Position numbers and translations under genes: made by a program
Notes under the pieces: model-generated
The model's database searches: none
The model's input: the letters and a program-made list of their open reading frames with translations, nothing else
What the model was told of the DNA's origin: nothing
In this document: positions 45,401-60,400 of the stretch, in pieces
How positions within the stretch are numbered: the stretch's first letter is position 1
Layout: every line of letters starts with the position of its first letter
NCBI GenBank assembly: GCA_943736015.1
Contig: OX031070.1
Location: 44,478,173 to 44,542,172 of the forward strand
Origin: Tridacna crocea
Taxonomy: Eukaryota; Mollusca; Bivalvia; Cardiida; Cardiidae
DNA: 64,000 nucleotides
Reading direction: 5' to 3'

Positions 45401-48400
45401 AGGAACATTCCTGCCAAGTTTCATGAAGATTGGCCCAGTGGTTTAGGAGGAGAAGATGTTTAAAGAAATTGTTGATGGACGACGGACGCCGGACATTGGG
45501 CGATCACAATAGCTCACCTTTAGCACTTTGTGCTAAAGGTGAGCTAACAATGAAAAAAAAACAAGAGCTTTGTAGACTGGCACACATATGCCTGAAGGGG
45601 CTTGTCGATGAAATGGGTTATAATTTAGAATGCCTACAGAAATCTAAATTTTAAGAGTCACATGCACTAAACATCATTTATTGTGGTAAGTCTGATCTTA
45701 CTTCAATGGAAACTGTAGGAGGAGTTGAACACAAGAAATTGCAAACGGAGAGACAGACGGAAGGGCAGATAGACAGACAGACAGATGGACTGACGACTAG
45801 GGCCATAACCCTTTGCGTGTATAAAAATAAAATGCTTTTCACCAGCAGTTCCTGACGAGCAATTTCACCTTTTGCCACAATGTTTTCTACACTTTCTAGA
45901 GATACTATAGAAATGCCTTATGGGGTAAAGGGTAATTTCTGTGTATCCTGAAAAATATGTGAGTTTTTCGAGCAAAATAGATGTATTCAGTGTGGATATG
46001 GACTAGCTGTAAAAATGACATCATGAGTAATACAGTATATACTGACGTCATAAAACACGACTTTCATCTGCTAAAAAATCATTTAAATTCTATCAATATC
46101 TATGCAATGTCAACAGCAAAAATTATAACATTCATCAATGAGCTATACCTAACAACATACAGAATAACATTAAATAAATTTCCACTGCATAGGCTCTCAT
46201 CAAAGATAGCAAAGTGTCGTTTGGAAAAATGTTAAAATATCAGAGCCATTACCTTTCTTTATCAGGACTCTGCATTACTCCGTATCTTCTAAGGACCTGT
46301 ATTACTTGTTCACCAAGGGATTTCTTTGGGGGCCTTATGTTGCTGAAGAAAGTACAGAGTAAGTTTTCTGGTGTGTGCTGTAGAATCTGTTCCTTCCCCA
46401 AACATATCAAACCTGAATCTTGTCTGTACTCCAGAGATCCATGTCTCTGTTCTACTATAAAACAACTGTGGAAGATTTCTGTCAGAGCTAAAGTAGCTTG
46501 ATCACTGATTTCAATCTGGCTTTTATCTTGAAAGAATTTAAACTGTAGATATTTGCCAAGTGCCTCATTGGCACTCTCTTCAGCTATCAGATTTGGACCT
46601 ACAGTGGCTACTGTTGGCATTTCTACAGGATCATCCTGGTCCACTGACATTCCTTCAAACAGAGCTTGACTCTTCATCAGCCCTTTTTTAATTGGATCAA
46701 CTTTGGTTTTGGAAAGCACAGATACTACGGCATAGCCTTTCAGTCTTGTTTCCAGTTTCATTTCAATATCACCCACTTTTACATCTTTTTCAGCTTTTTC
46801 AGCTTTCTTCAAATCTTCATCTTCACCTGAATCCTTAGTTTCTCCAGCTGTATCATCCTTACCAGACTCAGAGCTATCTGCTGCTGCAGCTTCAAGTCGA
46901 ATAGGTTTATCTGCTACATCATATGGTAGGAATATCTCATCTCTATCCACTCCTCCATGGGATTTAAATATAGACCTCAGGACTTGTTTGACAAATTCAG
47001 GGTCCAGGTTTGTTGGAATTCCTGTAATGATCACCAGTCTCTGATGAGCTGTGATAGCATTCAAGACTTGATTAGCATCTGACACAGCATTTACAAGAGA
47101 TATAGTCCCATTCTTTTCATTGAAAGCAAGACATCGCAGAATGTGAGACACAGTTAAGGCTCTGTGCAGCCATAAATCATCTTCTGTTTTCAGGCTCTTG
47201 GTGCTTTTTGAGTCCTTGGAGTCCTTGGCCTTTTCTTTAGAGTCCTGACTAGAGCTGGAACCACTGGCAAGTATACTTGATGTTGACGCTGAGAAAGCTT
47301 GGGCTGCCTGCGCAGTCACCGAGGCTGCCACATCAGATGCCACAGACAACAGACTGGATGATGAAGAAGATCCTGCATGCTGCGTAGAATCTAAATCACT
47401 TTCACTAACTCTTCGTGTGGTCTCTTCTCCTCTCTTATGAGACGATGCAGCACTTTCTCGTCGGTCTCGTTTTGTCTTCATTTTCTTTCTCCTGGATGTG
47501 TGTGTTGGACTTGTAGGTGGTCTTGGCACCAGCTCAGTTGATGTACCAGAGTCACTACTCCTTGATTTACCAGTTGGTTTATTTAATTCTGATACTGCCA
47601 TGTTTAACTCCATTAAGGCTTGAAAGTAGGTGGAAAATCTGCCATGATCAGTCACACCAATGCCAACACCTGTGAAGAGAAAAAAACTTAACAGTTCTAT
47701 AAACACCTTTGTTACTTAACCCTTTACCCCATAAGGCATTTCTATGGTATATCTAATTGACCCTAAATAACAGCAAAGATGAAGCTGTTTCTTATACGTA
47801 TATGACACCTTTTGATAGCATAGAAAATATTGTGGCAAAAGGTGAAATTGCTCGTCACAAGCAATTTCACCTTTTGCCACAATGTTTTCCAAAGGCTACC
47901 ACAAGCAATGCGTAAAAATGAGTATCTATGGAGTATAAGGTTAAGATAAACAGCCATGAACAGTCTAATATGCTACATTGGCTACAGATAAACAAGATTT
48001 TGTCATCTTAACCTTTTACTAATAAGTCCTTGGTTTTCATACCTCTGGAAAAGAGGGCTTTTGAAAATATTGCGGGAAAAGTTTTCTCCATTTTCCACTA
48101 TGGTTTTTACTCTATCAGGCAGCTGAATCTTATTTGTACCAATTTTGAACTTGTCGTCTGCAGATGTTGATGTGCGGATATTGATAGCTTTAGGAACATA
48201 AACAGTCAAACTTGTATGATACTTCGAGAAGAAGATTAGAAAATTACCTGATCCACTTGCAGTCACTACTGTTTCCCAATCTTTTGTTTCAAATTCATAC
48301 AACAACTTGAGTTCCTGTTGCAGCTGTACCAGCAATCCATGACTTGGGTTTAGATGTGGGTGGGGTGTAGGTAGGCGGGTTCCGTTACACCCTTCACTGT

Positions 48401-51400
48401 AGTGAAATATCCTGACTGACTGTGCTAATTGAATAAATACATATTCCTTTACAAGCGCAGGAATTTCTGTTTTCCACAAATAAACACAAACTTGTTCTAT
48501 CATGTGACTGAAAACAGGAGGTGTCAGTACAATGTTATCTAAATTCCACAAACTGTCTTGTGCATCTTTTTCCATGATAATTGTGTCTAACTGAGACTGT
48601 GCTACAACTGACGTTCCATCCATACCATAATCTTGTTTTGATGCCCCACAAGCTTTTGTCCCACATCCAAAATACTCTGTTATCAAAGTCTCTATGTATG
48701 TCAAAGCCAAGAGAAACTGTGGGGGCAGGGCATGTACTGTTACAATGATTCCAGGGGGTGGGGAAACTCCAATCCTCAAATGAATTCTGTCACATGGAAT
48801 AATTGCTGGTGTGTACTGGTGGTCATGGTTACTTGTCGATGAAGTATCTCGTGGGTAACTGACCACTTCCTGTTTAGAAATCTGACCTGTCTTTTTCAGT
48901 CTCTGTCCAGTGTAGCAGAAGATTCTAGCCCACGCTGATTTATACAAGGAGTTTCTGAAAGGACAAAGACGGTTTAGAAATGAATACTCTGAATTTCATT
49001 ACCAGACAATCCTGTATGTTTGTGAACATGAAGAAGAAAGCTTTTGAAACTATTCTGTGAAAACGCTTTCCACACTGGAATATGCCAACAAGCTCTCACC
49101 CAATCATAAGCTAACAGAAGGAATTTTTTTTTACATTTTGTAGAAGTAATAACTTGAAAATAACTGCAATAAAAAGAGACATTGCTGAAAAGATGAATTA
49201 TTGGTCATTCAATTCTGGATAAATTATCTCCTCTTACATGCCATTTTCAACACATTTCACTTACATCACTTAACTCAAATTATCAAACAACAAAATTTTA
49301 GGTTTGTCCAAATCGAAAGCATTTGCAGACGACAAAATAAAAGTGACTGAAAATTTGAAATTTGTTTTGCGAAGGGTAGAAAACATTGTGGGAAGGGAGA
49401 AAATGATGGTTACCAGCATTTTTTCCTTTTCCCACAATGTTTTCTAAAAGCATTTTCTCGGGGTCGTCAAAAGTAGGGATTGTGTGGTAATGGGTTAAAT
49501 CACATGTGTTCAACTAAAGAAACCTAGGTTACCTAGGCTTAGATTGATTGAAATAACAGCATGACAAAAACCTGATTAATTCTTTCAGTTGTCAATATGT
49601 TTTTGGAACAATTTCAGTTCTGTAGAGTGTGCAAGGTTCCTCTATATTCTGAACAAGAAAATAAGCAGATGATCCCTGATGAACCAAATTCTGAGACCTT
49701 TCACATATGATCAAGCTAATATTTTCACTGAGTTTCATTGTGCTCTGTTGAAAAAATGTGCCCTCTTGGGTACACAAGGCTTTTCTCACAGTAAACATCA
49801 GCTACACTAAATACTGATGGCACAAAGACAAAGACAAACAACATAACTTTGAGCCCTTCATGCATAGCTGTGCTAAAACAGTTGAAACCAAGTAAAACAA
49901 AGAGTGTACAGGAATGGAAAATGGAAATGAAGAAGAACTGATGTTGTTAAATATACTTTGTTGCTTTTATATGAAATGTAGATGATATATTATTCAAATA
50001 TTTCAAAAAAAAAAAAAATGTATTGCTTACTCTTTTTTTGTAGCTTTAGGATCAGTTTTACATGATACAATTAAACAGGCTGCTCCGGGAAAAAGTACAT
50101 CAGTGTTCATCTTAGTGTCTGTCACAGGATACTCCTCATATGGAAACATTTCAGGTGCAGTCTGTTGTAAAGATAGGTAGTAAAGTATTGTAAAATCAGT
50201 ATCTTATCCTTTTTATAACTGTTAATTAATATTGAATATTGTAAAGCTAACAAGTATGTATGTGCTCCACAAAATGGGCAGTTTTAAAGGCTACCACCCC
50301 CTCCCTATCACAGGTTACATACCCGTGACACATAACCAAAGGTGACAAACATATCATCAAATAAGATTGTCAAACCTAAATATATTAAAAACACAAATTA
50401 ACGACTGCCAATACCACACACTTAATGACTATAATCCTAAAATAACCATGTTACCAGCAGAAATCAGGGAGAACACACCAATGCAGAATAAACAGAGTCA
50501 TCTTTATAACTAAGTTTCATTTCCTATAATTATAAGAACAGTATACATCTCCAATTTCATGCCTTAAAACCTCTAACAAATGACAAAAATTTCAGCATTG
50601 TCCGAATTGAAAGCATTTGCAGCCAATGATTCCAATTTGGCTCAAATTTTTCTTTGAAAGGGTAAAAAACATGGTAGGAAAAGGAGAAATGCTGATTACC
50701 AGCATTTTCTCTTTTTCCTACAATGTTTTAAGAAGACTTTTTTTCTTGGGTGGTTAGAAGTCAGCATTGTGCAGTAAAGGGTTAATCCACGGAAATGAAC
50801 CCAATCCATACCTCTCTTCAAACTGACAAAGTTTTGGACACCTACATTTTGAGACAACAGATCAGGGGTTGCTCAACATGGTGACATGCATTTAGAAAGC
50901 ATTACTGAAACCAAAGAAAATGCTAGAACTATTATTTCTCCTTTCTTGCAATGTTTTCAAAAGTTTCTTTCCTTAAAATTGTAGAATACAGGATCCTATA
51001 ATAAAGGATTAATTAATAAAATTGTGATTAAAGTCTTTGATTTGAAATTACAGGCACTTTGCCAGTCACTTAGTTACCTGCAAACAAGCACAAATCTGAT
51101 TGGTCAGTTCCATCAGATAGTCCTCTCCTTGTCCAGCTGCCCTTGCAATGGCTATTGCAAGCTCTTTCTTCAATCTGAATAAATGGAAAGCACAGATTTC
51201 ATAAATATGAACACCTTTACCAGAAACAAATTAGACTTCCTAAAGTTTAAACCATTTGCAGATGGCAAACTAGATGCAGCTACAACAGAAACATTTGTCT
51301 TCCATTGGTTTAAAAATCATTTTGGAAAAAAACAAAAAGGATTCATCAATTCTCTGTTTCTAAAAATGTTTCAACAGCTATCTATATAAGGGAAGTAATA

Positions 51401-54400
51401 GCATGTGACATTAAGTAAAGAGTAAAGTGAATGCATGTCGGAAGTAAAAAACTTAACTTAAGATCTTTTGGCAAGTTCTCTATCTGCCACAATATTCACA
51501 AGTAAATTCATGTATGAAAGTGATGGGTTTTTTTTGTTTAACTCTTTACCAAACGACAAAATTTTGGACTTGTCTAAATTCAAAGCATATGCAAACGACA
51601 AAATAAATATGATTCAAAACTGAAAATTGACTTGAGAAGACTAGAAAACATTGTGGAACAAGAGCGGCAAATTGTCGCAAGATACGCCCGTCTTACCCCA
51701 AGTTGTAAAGCTGGGGCATGCACCGGAAAAAATTCAAGTATGAAAAACAACAAAGGGCAATAACTCAAAAATTAAGCAAGCAAGAGTTGTGATTTCTGTG
51801 CACTGCAATCCCCCTTGATGAGATCTATCCACCCATGAAATTTCATAACCCTAGCTAGTATAGTTTTAGAGATATGCTTCGGACAAAAATCAAGTATGAA
51901 AAACGACAAAGGGCAATAACTCAAAAATTAAGCAAGCAAGAGCTATGATTCCTGTGCACTGCACTCCGCCTCGGTGAGATCTATCCATCCATGAAATTTC
52001 ATAACCCTAGCTAGTATCGTTTTGGAGATATTCACCGGACAAAATTCAAGTATAAAAAACGAGAAAGGGCAATAACTGAAAAATTAAGAAAGCAAGAGTT
52101 ATGATTCTTGTGCACTGCACTCCCCCCTCAGTGAGATCTATCCACCCATGAAATTTCATAACCCTAGCTACTATAGTTCTGAAGATATGCTCCGGACAAA
52201 ATTCAAGTATGAAAAACAACAAAGGGCAATAACTGAAAAATTAAGCAAGCAAGAGTTGTGATTTCTGTGCACTGCACTCCCCATCGATGAGATCTATCCA
52301 CCCATGAAATTTCATAACCCTAGCTACTATAGTTTTGGAGATATGCTCCGGACAAAATTCAAGAATGAAAAACAACAAAGGGCAATAACTCAAAAATTAA
52401 GCAAGCAAGAGTTATGATTCTTGTGCACTGCACTCCCCCTCGATGAGATCTATCCACCCATGGAATTTCATAACCCTAGCTAGTATAGTTTTGGAGATAT
52501 GCTCCGGACAAAATTCAAGTATGAAAAACGACAAAGGGCAATAACTGAAAAATTAAGAAAGCAAGAGTTATGATTCTTGTGCACTGCACTACCCCTCAGT
52601 GAGATCTATCCACCCATGAAAATTCATAACCCTAGCTACTATAGTTCTGAAAATATGCTCTGGACAAAATTCAAGTATGAAAAACAACAAAGGGCAATAA
52701 CTCAAAAAACAGGCAAGCAAGAGTTATGATTCTTGTGCACTGCACTCTCCCTCGATGAGATCTATCCACCCATAAAATTTCATAACCCTAGCTACTATAG
52801 TTTTGGAGATATGCTCCGGACAAAATTCAAGTATGAAAAACAACAAAGGGCAATAACTCAAAAATTAAGCAAGCAAGAGTTATGATTCTTGTGCACTGCA
52901 CTCCCCCTCGATGAGATCTATCCACCCATGAAATTTCATAACCCTAGCTACTATAGTTTTGGAGAGATGCTCCGGACAAAATTCAAGTATGAAAAACAAC
53001 AAAGGGCAATAACTCAAAAATCAGGCAAGCAAGAGTTATGATTCTTGTGCACTGCACTCCGCCTCGATGAGATCTATCCACCCATGAAATTTCATAACCC
53101 TAGCTACTATAGTTTTGGGGATATGCTCCGGACAAAATTCAAGTATGAAAAACAACAAAGGGCAATAACTCAAAAATTAAGCAAGCAAGAGTTATGATTC
53201 TTGTGCACTGCACTCCGCCTCGATGAGATCTATCCACCCATAAAATTTCATAACCCTAGCTACTATAGTTTTGGAGATATGCTCCGGACAAAATTCAAGT
53301 ATGGAAAAACAACAAAGGGCAATAACTCAAAAATTAAGCGAGCAAGAGTTATGATTCCTGTGCACTGCACTCCGCCTCAATGAGATCTATCCACCCACGA
53401 AATTTCATAACCCTAGCTACTATAGTTTTGGAGATATGCTCCGGACAAAGAACTGGACGCCGCCCGCCCGCCCGGACGCCCGCCCGCCCGCCACGGGTGA
53501 TCCCATAATACGTCCCGTCTTCGACGGGCGTATAAAAAGGAGAAAATGCTGGTAACCAGCGTTTTCTCCTTTTCTCACATTGTTTTCAAAAGGCTTCTTC
53601 CTGTGGGTTGTAAAAATCAGGGATTGTTTGGTAAAGGGTTAACAAAGATATTTTCAAAGTTGCCTTTAGCTTATTTTAATTGGGAGGTAATAGAGACGCA
53701 AATCAGTATAGAATCTCAAATAAGTTTGTCCGTACCTGTCCACATTTTCATACATGATATTTGACAAGGAGCAACTATTGGCGGCCATACAATGTTGGGA
53801 GGAGCCCGACTGTGTCAGTGACTTGGCCATGATGGTACCATGTGGCTGGGGGCCTCTCAATAGTTCATTAGACAACAGCTGTATATTTTCTATGTCAAGT
53901 TCCTGTAGGAGGGCAGCACTTGCAGCCATACCGGAGGCTAGATTAGCAGAGCAGGAACTTATATCCATGGCTGATGAATTACAGTGATCTATAAGTTTTA
54001 GCAGAGCAGTTCTACAAAACATTCTGGATAAAGTCTTCTCTGTTTTAACAAGCTCTCTGAAATAGTAAAACAAATCAATTCCTTTTAACCCTTTCCCAAA
54101 TGACAAATTTTAGACTGTCCCAAACTCAAAGTGTTGGCAGATGACAATTATGAATTTGATGAGAATGGCAGAAAGTTTTCCAATAGGCTAGAAAACAAGC
54201 AATTTCTCCTTTTCCCAGAGTGTTTTCTAATGACTTGTACTGCAGACACATAAAAACCAGGGCTTGTTTGGGAAAGAGTTAACCACCACACTGCTGCATA
54301 AAGTATTAAAATTTCAATGCTTTTTGTAGAACAGAAATATCTCATTCCAGTGGGCATAAATAGTAGAAATAGGATCAGACAGTACCCAGAGCATAGTGCT

Positions 54401-57400
54401 ATCTCAATCTGTAAACTAGTGGTGTCCATGGTTGTGAGGTAGAGCGTCGGCCTTTTAATCAAAAGGTCCCGAGTTCAAGACCTGGGAGCGGGTGTCAACT
54501 GCGGGATTTTTCATTGGCTCATACATTTGGCGCGAGTACTGGTGTCGTTCCCAGGAAGCAGAATCAAGAGAGATTAGCAAGAACTTGTTTCTCAACTGAT
54601 GTAAAATAAATATGTTTCACCCATTACCACACAATCCCTACTTTTAACGACCCTAAGTAAGAAGTCTTTAGAAAACATTGTGGGAAAAGGAGAAAATGCT
54701 GGTAACCAGCATTTTCTCCTTTTCCTACAATGTTTTCTAAGGCTTCTGTCTCAGGGTCGTCAAAAGTAGGGATTGTGTGGTAATGGGTTAAGTACCCCCA
54801 CCTCTTTTGGCAAGGGCATGGTTCATTTGGTTGGAGCAGTCAGTAGTTGTGTTACTTTCTAAACCCAGAATGAGGCTGTGAATGAAACTGCGAAAGATTG
54901 GTAACTATGATTCCTGGAGTATACCTGTGTATGTTAACATTGCTTGTGTCCAATATCTGACCTCCAGTGATGGTCATTTTTCTGAGTCCTTTTGGTGGCC
55001 GTTCCAACATGTTGAGTGGATACCAATATCTTACCAGCACACCTTCACTTCGTAAGTAGGTCTCGACTTGGACCAGTTCATGTTGCTGAAAAATATACAA
55101 TTAAAATCTTACTTCAACCAAAATTACATCGTCATTTCATAAAATCTTTGAGAAGTTTAGATATGAATCATATTCAGGCAAGTGTACCTTTGTGATGCAT
55201 TATACCAAGTAACCCTTTACTCCATTGATACTCATTTCTGCGCATTGCTTGTAGGAGCCTTTTGAAAGCATTGTGGCAAAAGGTGAAATTGCTTGTCACA
55301 ATGTTTTCTATGCTATCAAAAGGTGTCATATACACATAAGAAATTTGTCACAATATTTTCTATGCTATCAAAAGGTGTCATATACACATAAGAAACGGTT
55401 TCATCCTTGCTGTTATTTAGACATAGACACTCATTTCTACGCATTGCTTGTAGGAGCCTTTTGAAAACATTGTGGCAAAAGGTGAAATTGCTCGTGACGA
55501 GCAATTTCACCTTTTGTCACAATGTTTTCTATGCTATCAAAAGGTGTCATATACACATAAGAAACAGCTTCATCCTTGCCGTTATTTAGGGTCAATTTGA
55601 GATACCATAGAAATGCCTTATGGGGTAAAGGGTTAAGCCATCACATGCTTATGGATCCACAAAAGTCACCTTTTTTAAGTAATCAACTCAATCAGAGGTA
55701 GACTGGTCCTTAGACATACAGAAAATTGTCAAACTGTGAAAATTTCAGCCAAGGTCAGCCTAGGCGGACATGGTTGGTTGGTTATTTCCGTTTATTTATC
55801 GTCGCTACCGGTTACCCATCTGAGTGACGCCCCCAGAAGACGGTTAGTTGTTATGAGGGATAGTGTAAGGATACAGGTCGAAACTACTGACAGCTTCGCC
55901 TGGTTCTTTAACGTGCTCGGCGTATAGCATCGTCACAAGGGACCTTAGTTTAATGTCCCATCCGAAAGACCATTAGTAATTTTAGTCGGCCAGCCGGGGA
56001 TTTGAACACACAGCCTGTAGTGACCCGAAACATTGTGTACACGAATCCTACGCTCTACCTACTGAGCTATATCAGCTGGTAGGCGTACATGGGTAGATAC
56101 TTTTCGCAGATGCATTAAGCCCCTTCTCACAAAACATGGGCCGTATAAATCTCAATATTTTATGCTTTAGTAGACAACAGACTCTTGTACATGTCCATAT
56201 TGAAAATATACTGGGATGAAAAAGAAAAGCAGCGTAACCTTTCAAGGTAGTTTAGAGGAGTATAACTTGATTGAGAATTCTAAATTATTATTTTATGTTG
56301 ACCACTGATCAGTTTTGAATATTTTGATGAAATTTCATTTCAGTGTGGCCAAAAGGAAATGAGAAAATGGCTTCTTATTGACCATACCCCCTCCTCAGTG
56401 AAAAAAAAGTAGTGACTGACTGAAAATGGAGACTCAAAGCTTGTTCAATATCTCTTATGGTACCCTGCGTTTCTTTTTTGTCTTAGTATATATGCAAACA
56501 AAGAATCATTTGTGGCTCAAATAACCTAAAGTTCAGAACACATTGTGCAGAAAGGAGAAAATGCTTACCAAAGACGTTGTAGAAGGATTTCTTCCTAAGG
56601 TAGTGCCATCATTTGGAAACAGTGAACCTTTTACCATACAACAACATCTTACATCCGTCCAAATTGAATCCATTTGCAGAAGACAATTTCAATTTGGCAC
56701 AATTGATGCAAATTTTCTTGATAGGGCAGAAAACATTGTAGGAAAAGGAGAAAATGCTGGTAACCAGCATTTACTCCTTTCCCCCAAATATTTTTGAAAC
56801 ACTTTTTCATAAGAGTCATTGAAAGTCAGCATAATGTAGTATACATAAAGAATTTGACATACCTCACTGCCCATGTGCAAACCTTTGCATGTCTAGAAAA
56901 CAAATTAATCATTCATACCATGCTATACTTACATTATCAATGTCTAATACAGTGCCTGTCAGTCCAAAGGTCTTTAACATTGATCTTACAGCAAACTTTG
57001 GTAAAACTGTTGTTCCTGTTGAACTAGCCCCTGTAGGATCTCTTATCATAACAGTGGTCCCTTTTCTGACCCTGTCTATTGTAAATTTGGCCAGATCCTC
57101 CTTGATGTCCTCAATAGTTGGAAGGTGAAGGTCACGAGGCATCCCACCATTTTCTTCATACAGAAATTCAACAGTTTGTCTTGCTATATCTGTCATTCCT
57201 TAAAATGGAAATAATTTGAGATAATTTAATACCATAAGGACTAAATAACGTCATTTTTTCAAACCTAGGAATTTAACTTTTTACCCAACAACATAAATTA
57301 TTTCAAACTTATTTTTTTGAGAAAAAAATCTCCTTATTAGATTGGGTAGATCTAAGATCAGACCTCACATTTGACAAATTCACACAAAACTTTGTCAACT

Positions 57401-60400
57401 GATTCTCTGATATTTCATCCTTTGTTTTTCAAAGTTTTACCAACTAATCCCCTGCTTTAAAAACTGAAGAAAGGCTTCTGAAAACAATAATTATCTACCT
57501 ATATAACCCTTTATCACAATTCTGACCTATTACCACTCATTAACCCATTACCAAACAATCTCTACTTTTGACGACCCTGAGAAGCCTTTGGAAAACATTG
57601 TGGGAAAAGGAGAAAATGCTGGTAAACAGCATTTTCTCCTTTTACCACGATGTTTTCTACCCTTCAAAAAACAAATTTCAGATTTTCAGTCACTTTTATT
57701 TTGTCATCTGCAAATGCTTTCGATTTAGACAAACCTAAAATTTTGTCTATCGGTAATGAGTTAAGAGACAGCCTTAGACAACATTGCTGGTTAACAGCAT
57801 TTTTTCCTTCTCCAAGCCTTTCCTACCCTGTTTACTACCTTTTTTAGAGACAACTTTCATCATTTGAGCAACATTTGATTTTAGTAAATACTTTAAATCT
57901 GAGTAAGTCTACGAATTTGTTGTCCTGTAAAAATCTAATGATTATACAAATTGTGAAATGGAAATTTTAAAAGTTTAAAGAGAAAGATACCTTTGAAAAC
58001 ATTGTTGGAAAAAGGGCAAATGCCAGAATATGTGTTATTTCATTTTCCTGCAATGTTTTTCCTGCATTGTTATCTTACCCTATCAAATACAGAGCCCATC
58101 ATCTGTTTAACTCTTTACCACACAATCCCTACTTTCAACGACTCTGAGAAAGAAACCTTTTGAAAACATTGTGAAAAAAGGAGGAAATGCTGGTAATCAG
58201 CATTTTCTCCTTTTCCCACAATGTTTTCTACCCTTCCCAAACAAAATGTTCAGTCACATATGTTTTGTCTTCTGCAAATACTTTCAATTTGTTCGGGGCA
58301 AAAATTTTCTCATGTGGTAAAGAGTTAAAATTTAATTTTGATATGCATTTTCCTTGGAAACTTCTACAACTCTTTTGTTTTGTAGGGAGTTAACCATCAC
58401 TTTCAAACATCCCCCTACCTAACTGTAAAGCTCCTTTTATCTGTTCTAAACCATCTTTTCTCTCAGCCTCATTTCTGAACCTTCTCTTTATAACTGGGAA
58501 CACTTTCTGTTCCCAGGCTTTCACTAGCAAAGCATAATGGTCTTCATTAGAATGTTCCTCCTCTGTAGAATCATCATCAGACAGGGTGTCGGGCGCTGGC
58601 AGGGCTGATCTCGGGTCTGGTCCTGTTGTAATCATACTATCATAGGAATAAAATAGTTTGTAAAACTTGGATGTCTCCGGGCAGTACTCTGAAATTTAAA
58701 TGAATTTTATATCACTTTCAAGAAATTTGACAGTTGTCACATTGTCAAGTAGAGAGATTCTATATAAACTTAAACTTTTGTTAACAGTCTATTACACTAC
58801 ATGATGTTAGTTGTAACATTCATAATTATAAATAGTCCTTACATAATTTGAACTTTAAACTATTTACAAAAAAATTAGATTCTTCCATACTGAGAGTAAA
58901 CTGCAAACAACAATATGCTCTATTCACTATCAATTCTGAATGGATAATTCTTTTCCAGCCTTGGAATTATCATAAAACCAAGATATTACACCAGTCATGA
59001 ACAACAATTCTGAGTCTGATACACTGAAAAATAAAGATAGGCATCCATAGCATTCAATATTTTAACTTCCGATACAATTCAACACTGTTATTTGGCAAAA
59101 AAGGCTTGAGATACTAATACTTCTACTGACTTGTAGTAAACCTTAGAATAATAGGCACAAATAAAGTGGTATTTAACCCATTACCACACAATCCCTACTT
59201 TTGATGCCCCTGAGAAAGAAGCCTTTAGAAAACACTGTAGGAAAAGGAGAAAATGCTGGTAACCAGCATTTTCTCCTTTTCCCACAGTGTTTTCTACCCT
59301 TCCCAGAACAAATTTCTATTTTTCAGTCATCTTTATTTTGTCGTCTGCAAATGCTTTCAATTTGAACCAGTCTAAAATTTTGTCGTGTGGTAATGAGTTA
59401 AAAGACACAAAAGATCAAGCTTCTCTTTCAAAATAATATAGAGTAAGCAGTCTGATCAAGCTTCTGCATTGTCAGCTATTTCTGTAAAACATTCTGGCAT
59501 TATCAATCTTAGCATTTCAAACGTTTATCATTTTTGTTCCAGACTGAATAAGCCTGCATGATTTATTCTGCTCTCTAAGATTACATTTAGTAAGTAATAA
59601 CATTAGAGCATTTACCTTTCTGTGGTTTGGGTATAGGGACAGTTTTACATGGAGGTCCACTCAATAAATCTGTATCTGGAAGATCTGCTGTAGCACTAGG
59701 TGTGGACGGGGCTGTCACTGCTCCCTCACTGTCACTGTCTGACTGAGAGCAGAATGGAAGATGGTTAAAACTCTCCCTGATCTCTCGTGTCAGGTCATCT
59801 GCCTCATCAGCAGCTTCCCTGTGTTGTTGTCCCTCGGCATAGGCAAAAGATCTTGCTCCAAAGTTGGCCTTCACTCTTGTTGTCTGTTGAAAAATATTGT
59901 CACATCATATTTGATTTAGAAAATATATCTATTAGTAAAGCCTTATAAAAAGACATGTTTTTTTTTTTTTTTTCAGAGAGCACTGAATACCCAAAGATAG
60001 AAAAAAATGAAAAGTATAAAAGATTACAAGGACACAGTTGAATACAACCAAAGCAAGCCTCAACCAATCAGAATGTAGGCTATTTCTAGTTTGTTAAATT
60101 GATGCTGTATGGCATTATTAGGTATTTCAACCATATGACAGAGTCATCTTACTTAATTCCTGGCTTTAACTAGTTTAGCTTAAGGACAGTCAAAGCCTCA
60201 TTTTCAATTAAAATCCTAAACCCTTTCCCCACTCAATCAGAGGCAGATCACTTACTTGTGCAAGTAGCAAAAGGAGAAATATTTGAAGAGAAATGGCCTA
60301 ATGGATGGCATGGCAAACACCATTTGAGAAAGGAGTATTACTATCAAAAGGACTCTGTTGCAGTGACATAGCTTGTCTTATCTGTCAGGAAGTGGGTTAC

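Larger units (their letters stand above)
49933..59883 (-). other. HECTD4: HECTD4-like middle exons (59883 to 50031)
   Basis: Seven exons: 59883-59616, 58688-58395, 57198-56933, 55085-54925, 54056-53736, 51174-51078 and 50161-50031. The first two are acidic and Ser-rich (CSQSDSDSEGAV, DTLSDDDSTEEEHSNED). The rest look globular and helical (WEQKVFPVIKRRFRNEAERK, LAKFTIDRVRKGTTVMIRD, LVKTEKTLSRMFCRTALLKL). No named domain recognised. Each junction keeps phase. Confidence 0.75.

Noticed and set aside
51658-53535. CRISPR-like direct repeats
   Set aside because: The genome is eukaryotic and the 156-bp units are contiguous with no unique spacers; it is a satellite array.
54430-54500. Possible tRNA-Lys-like gene
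   Set aside because: It has A- and B-box-like motifs, but no acceptor stem pairing and a SINE body after it.
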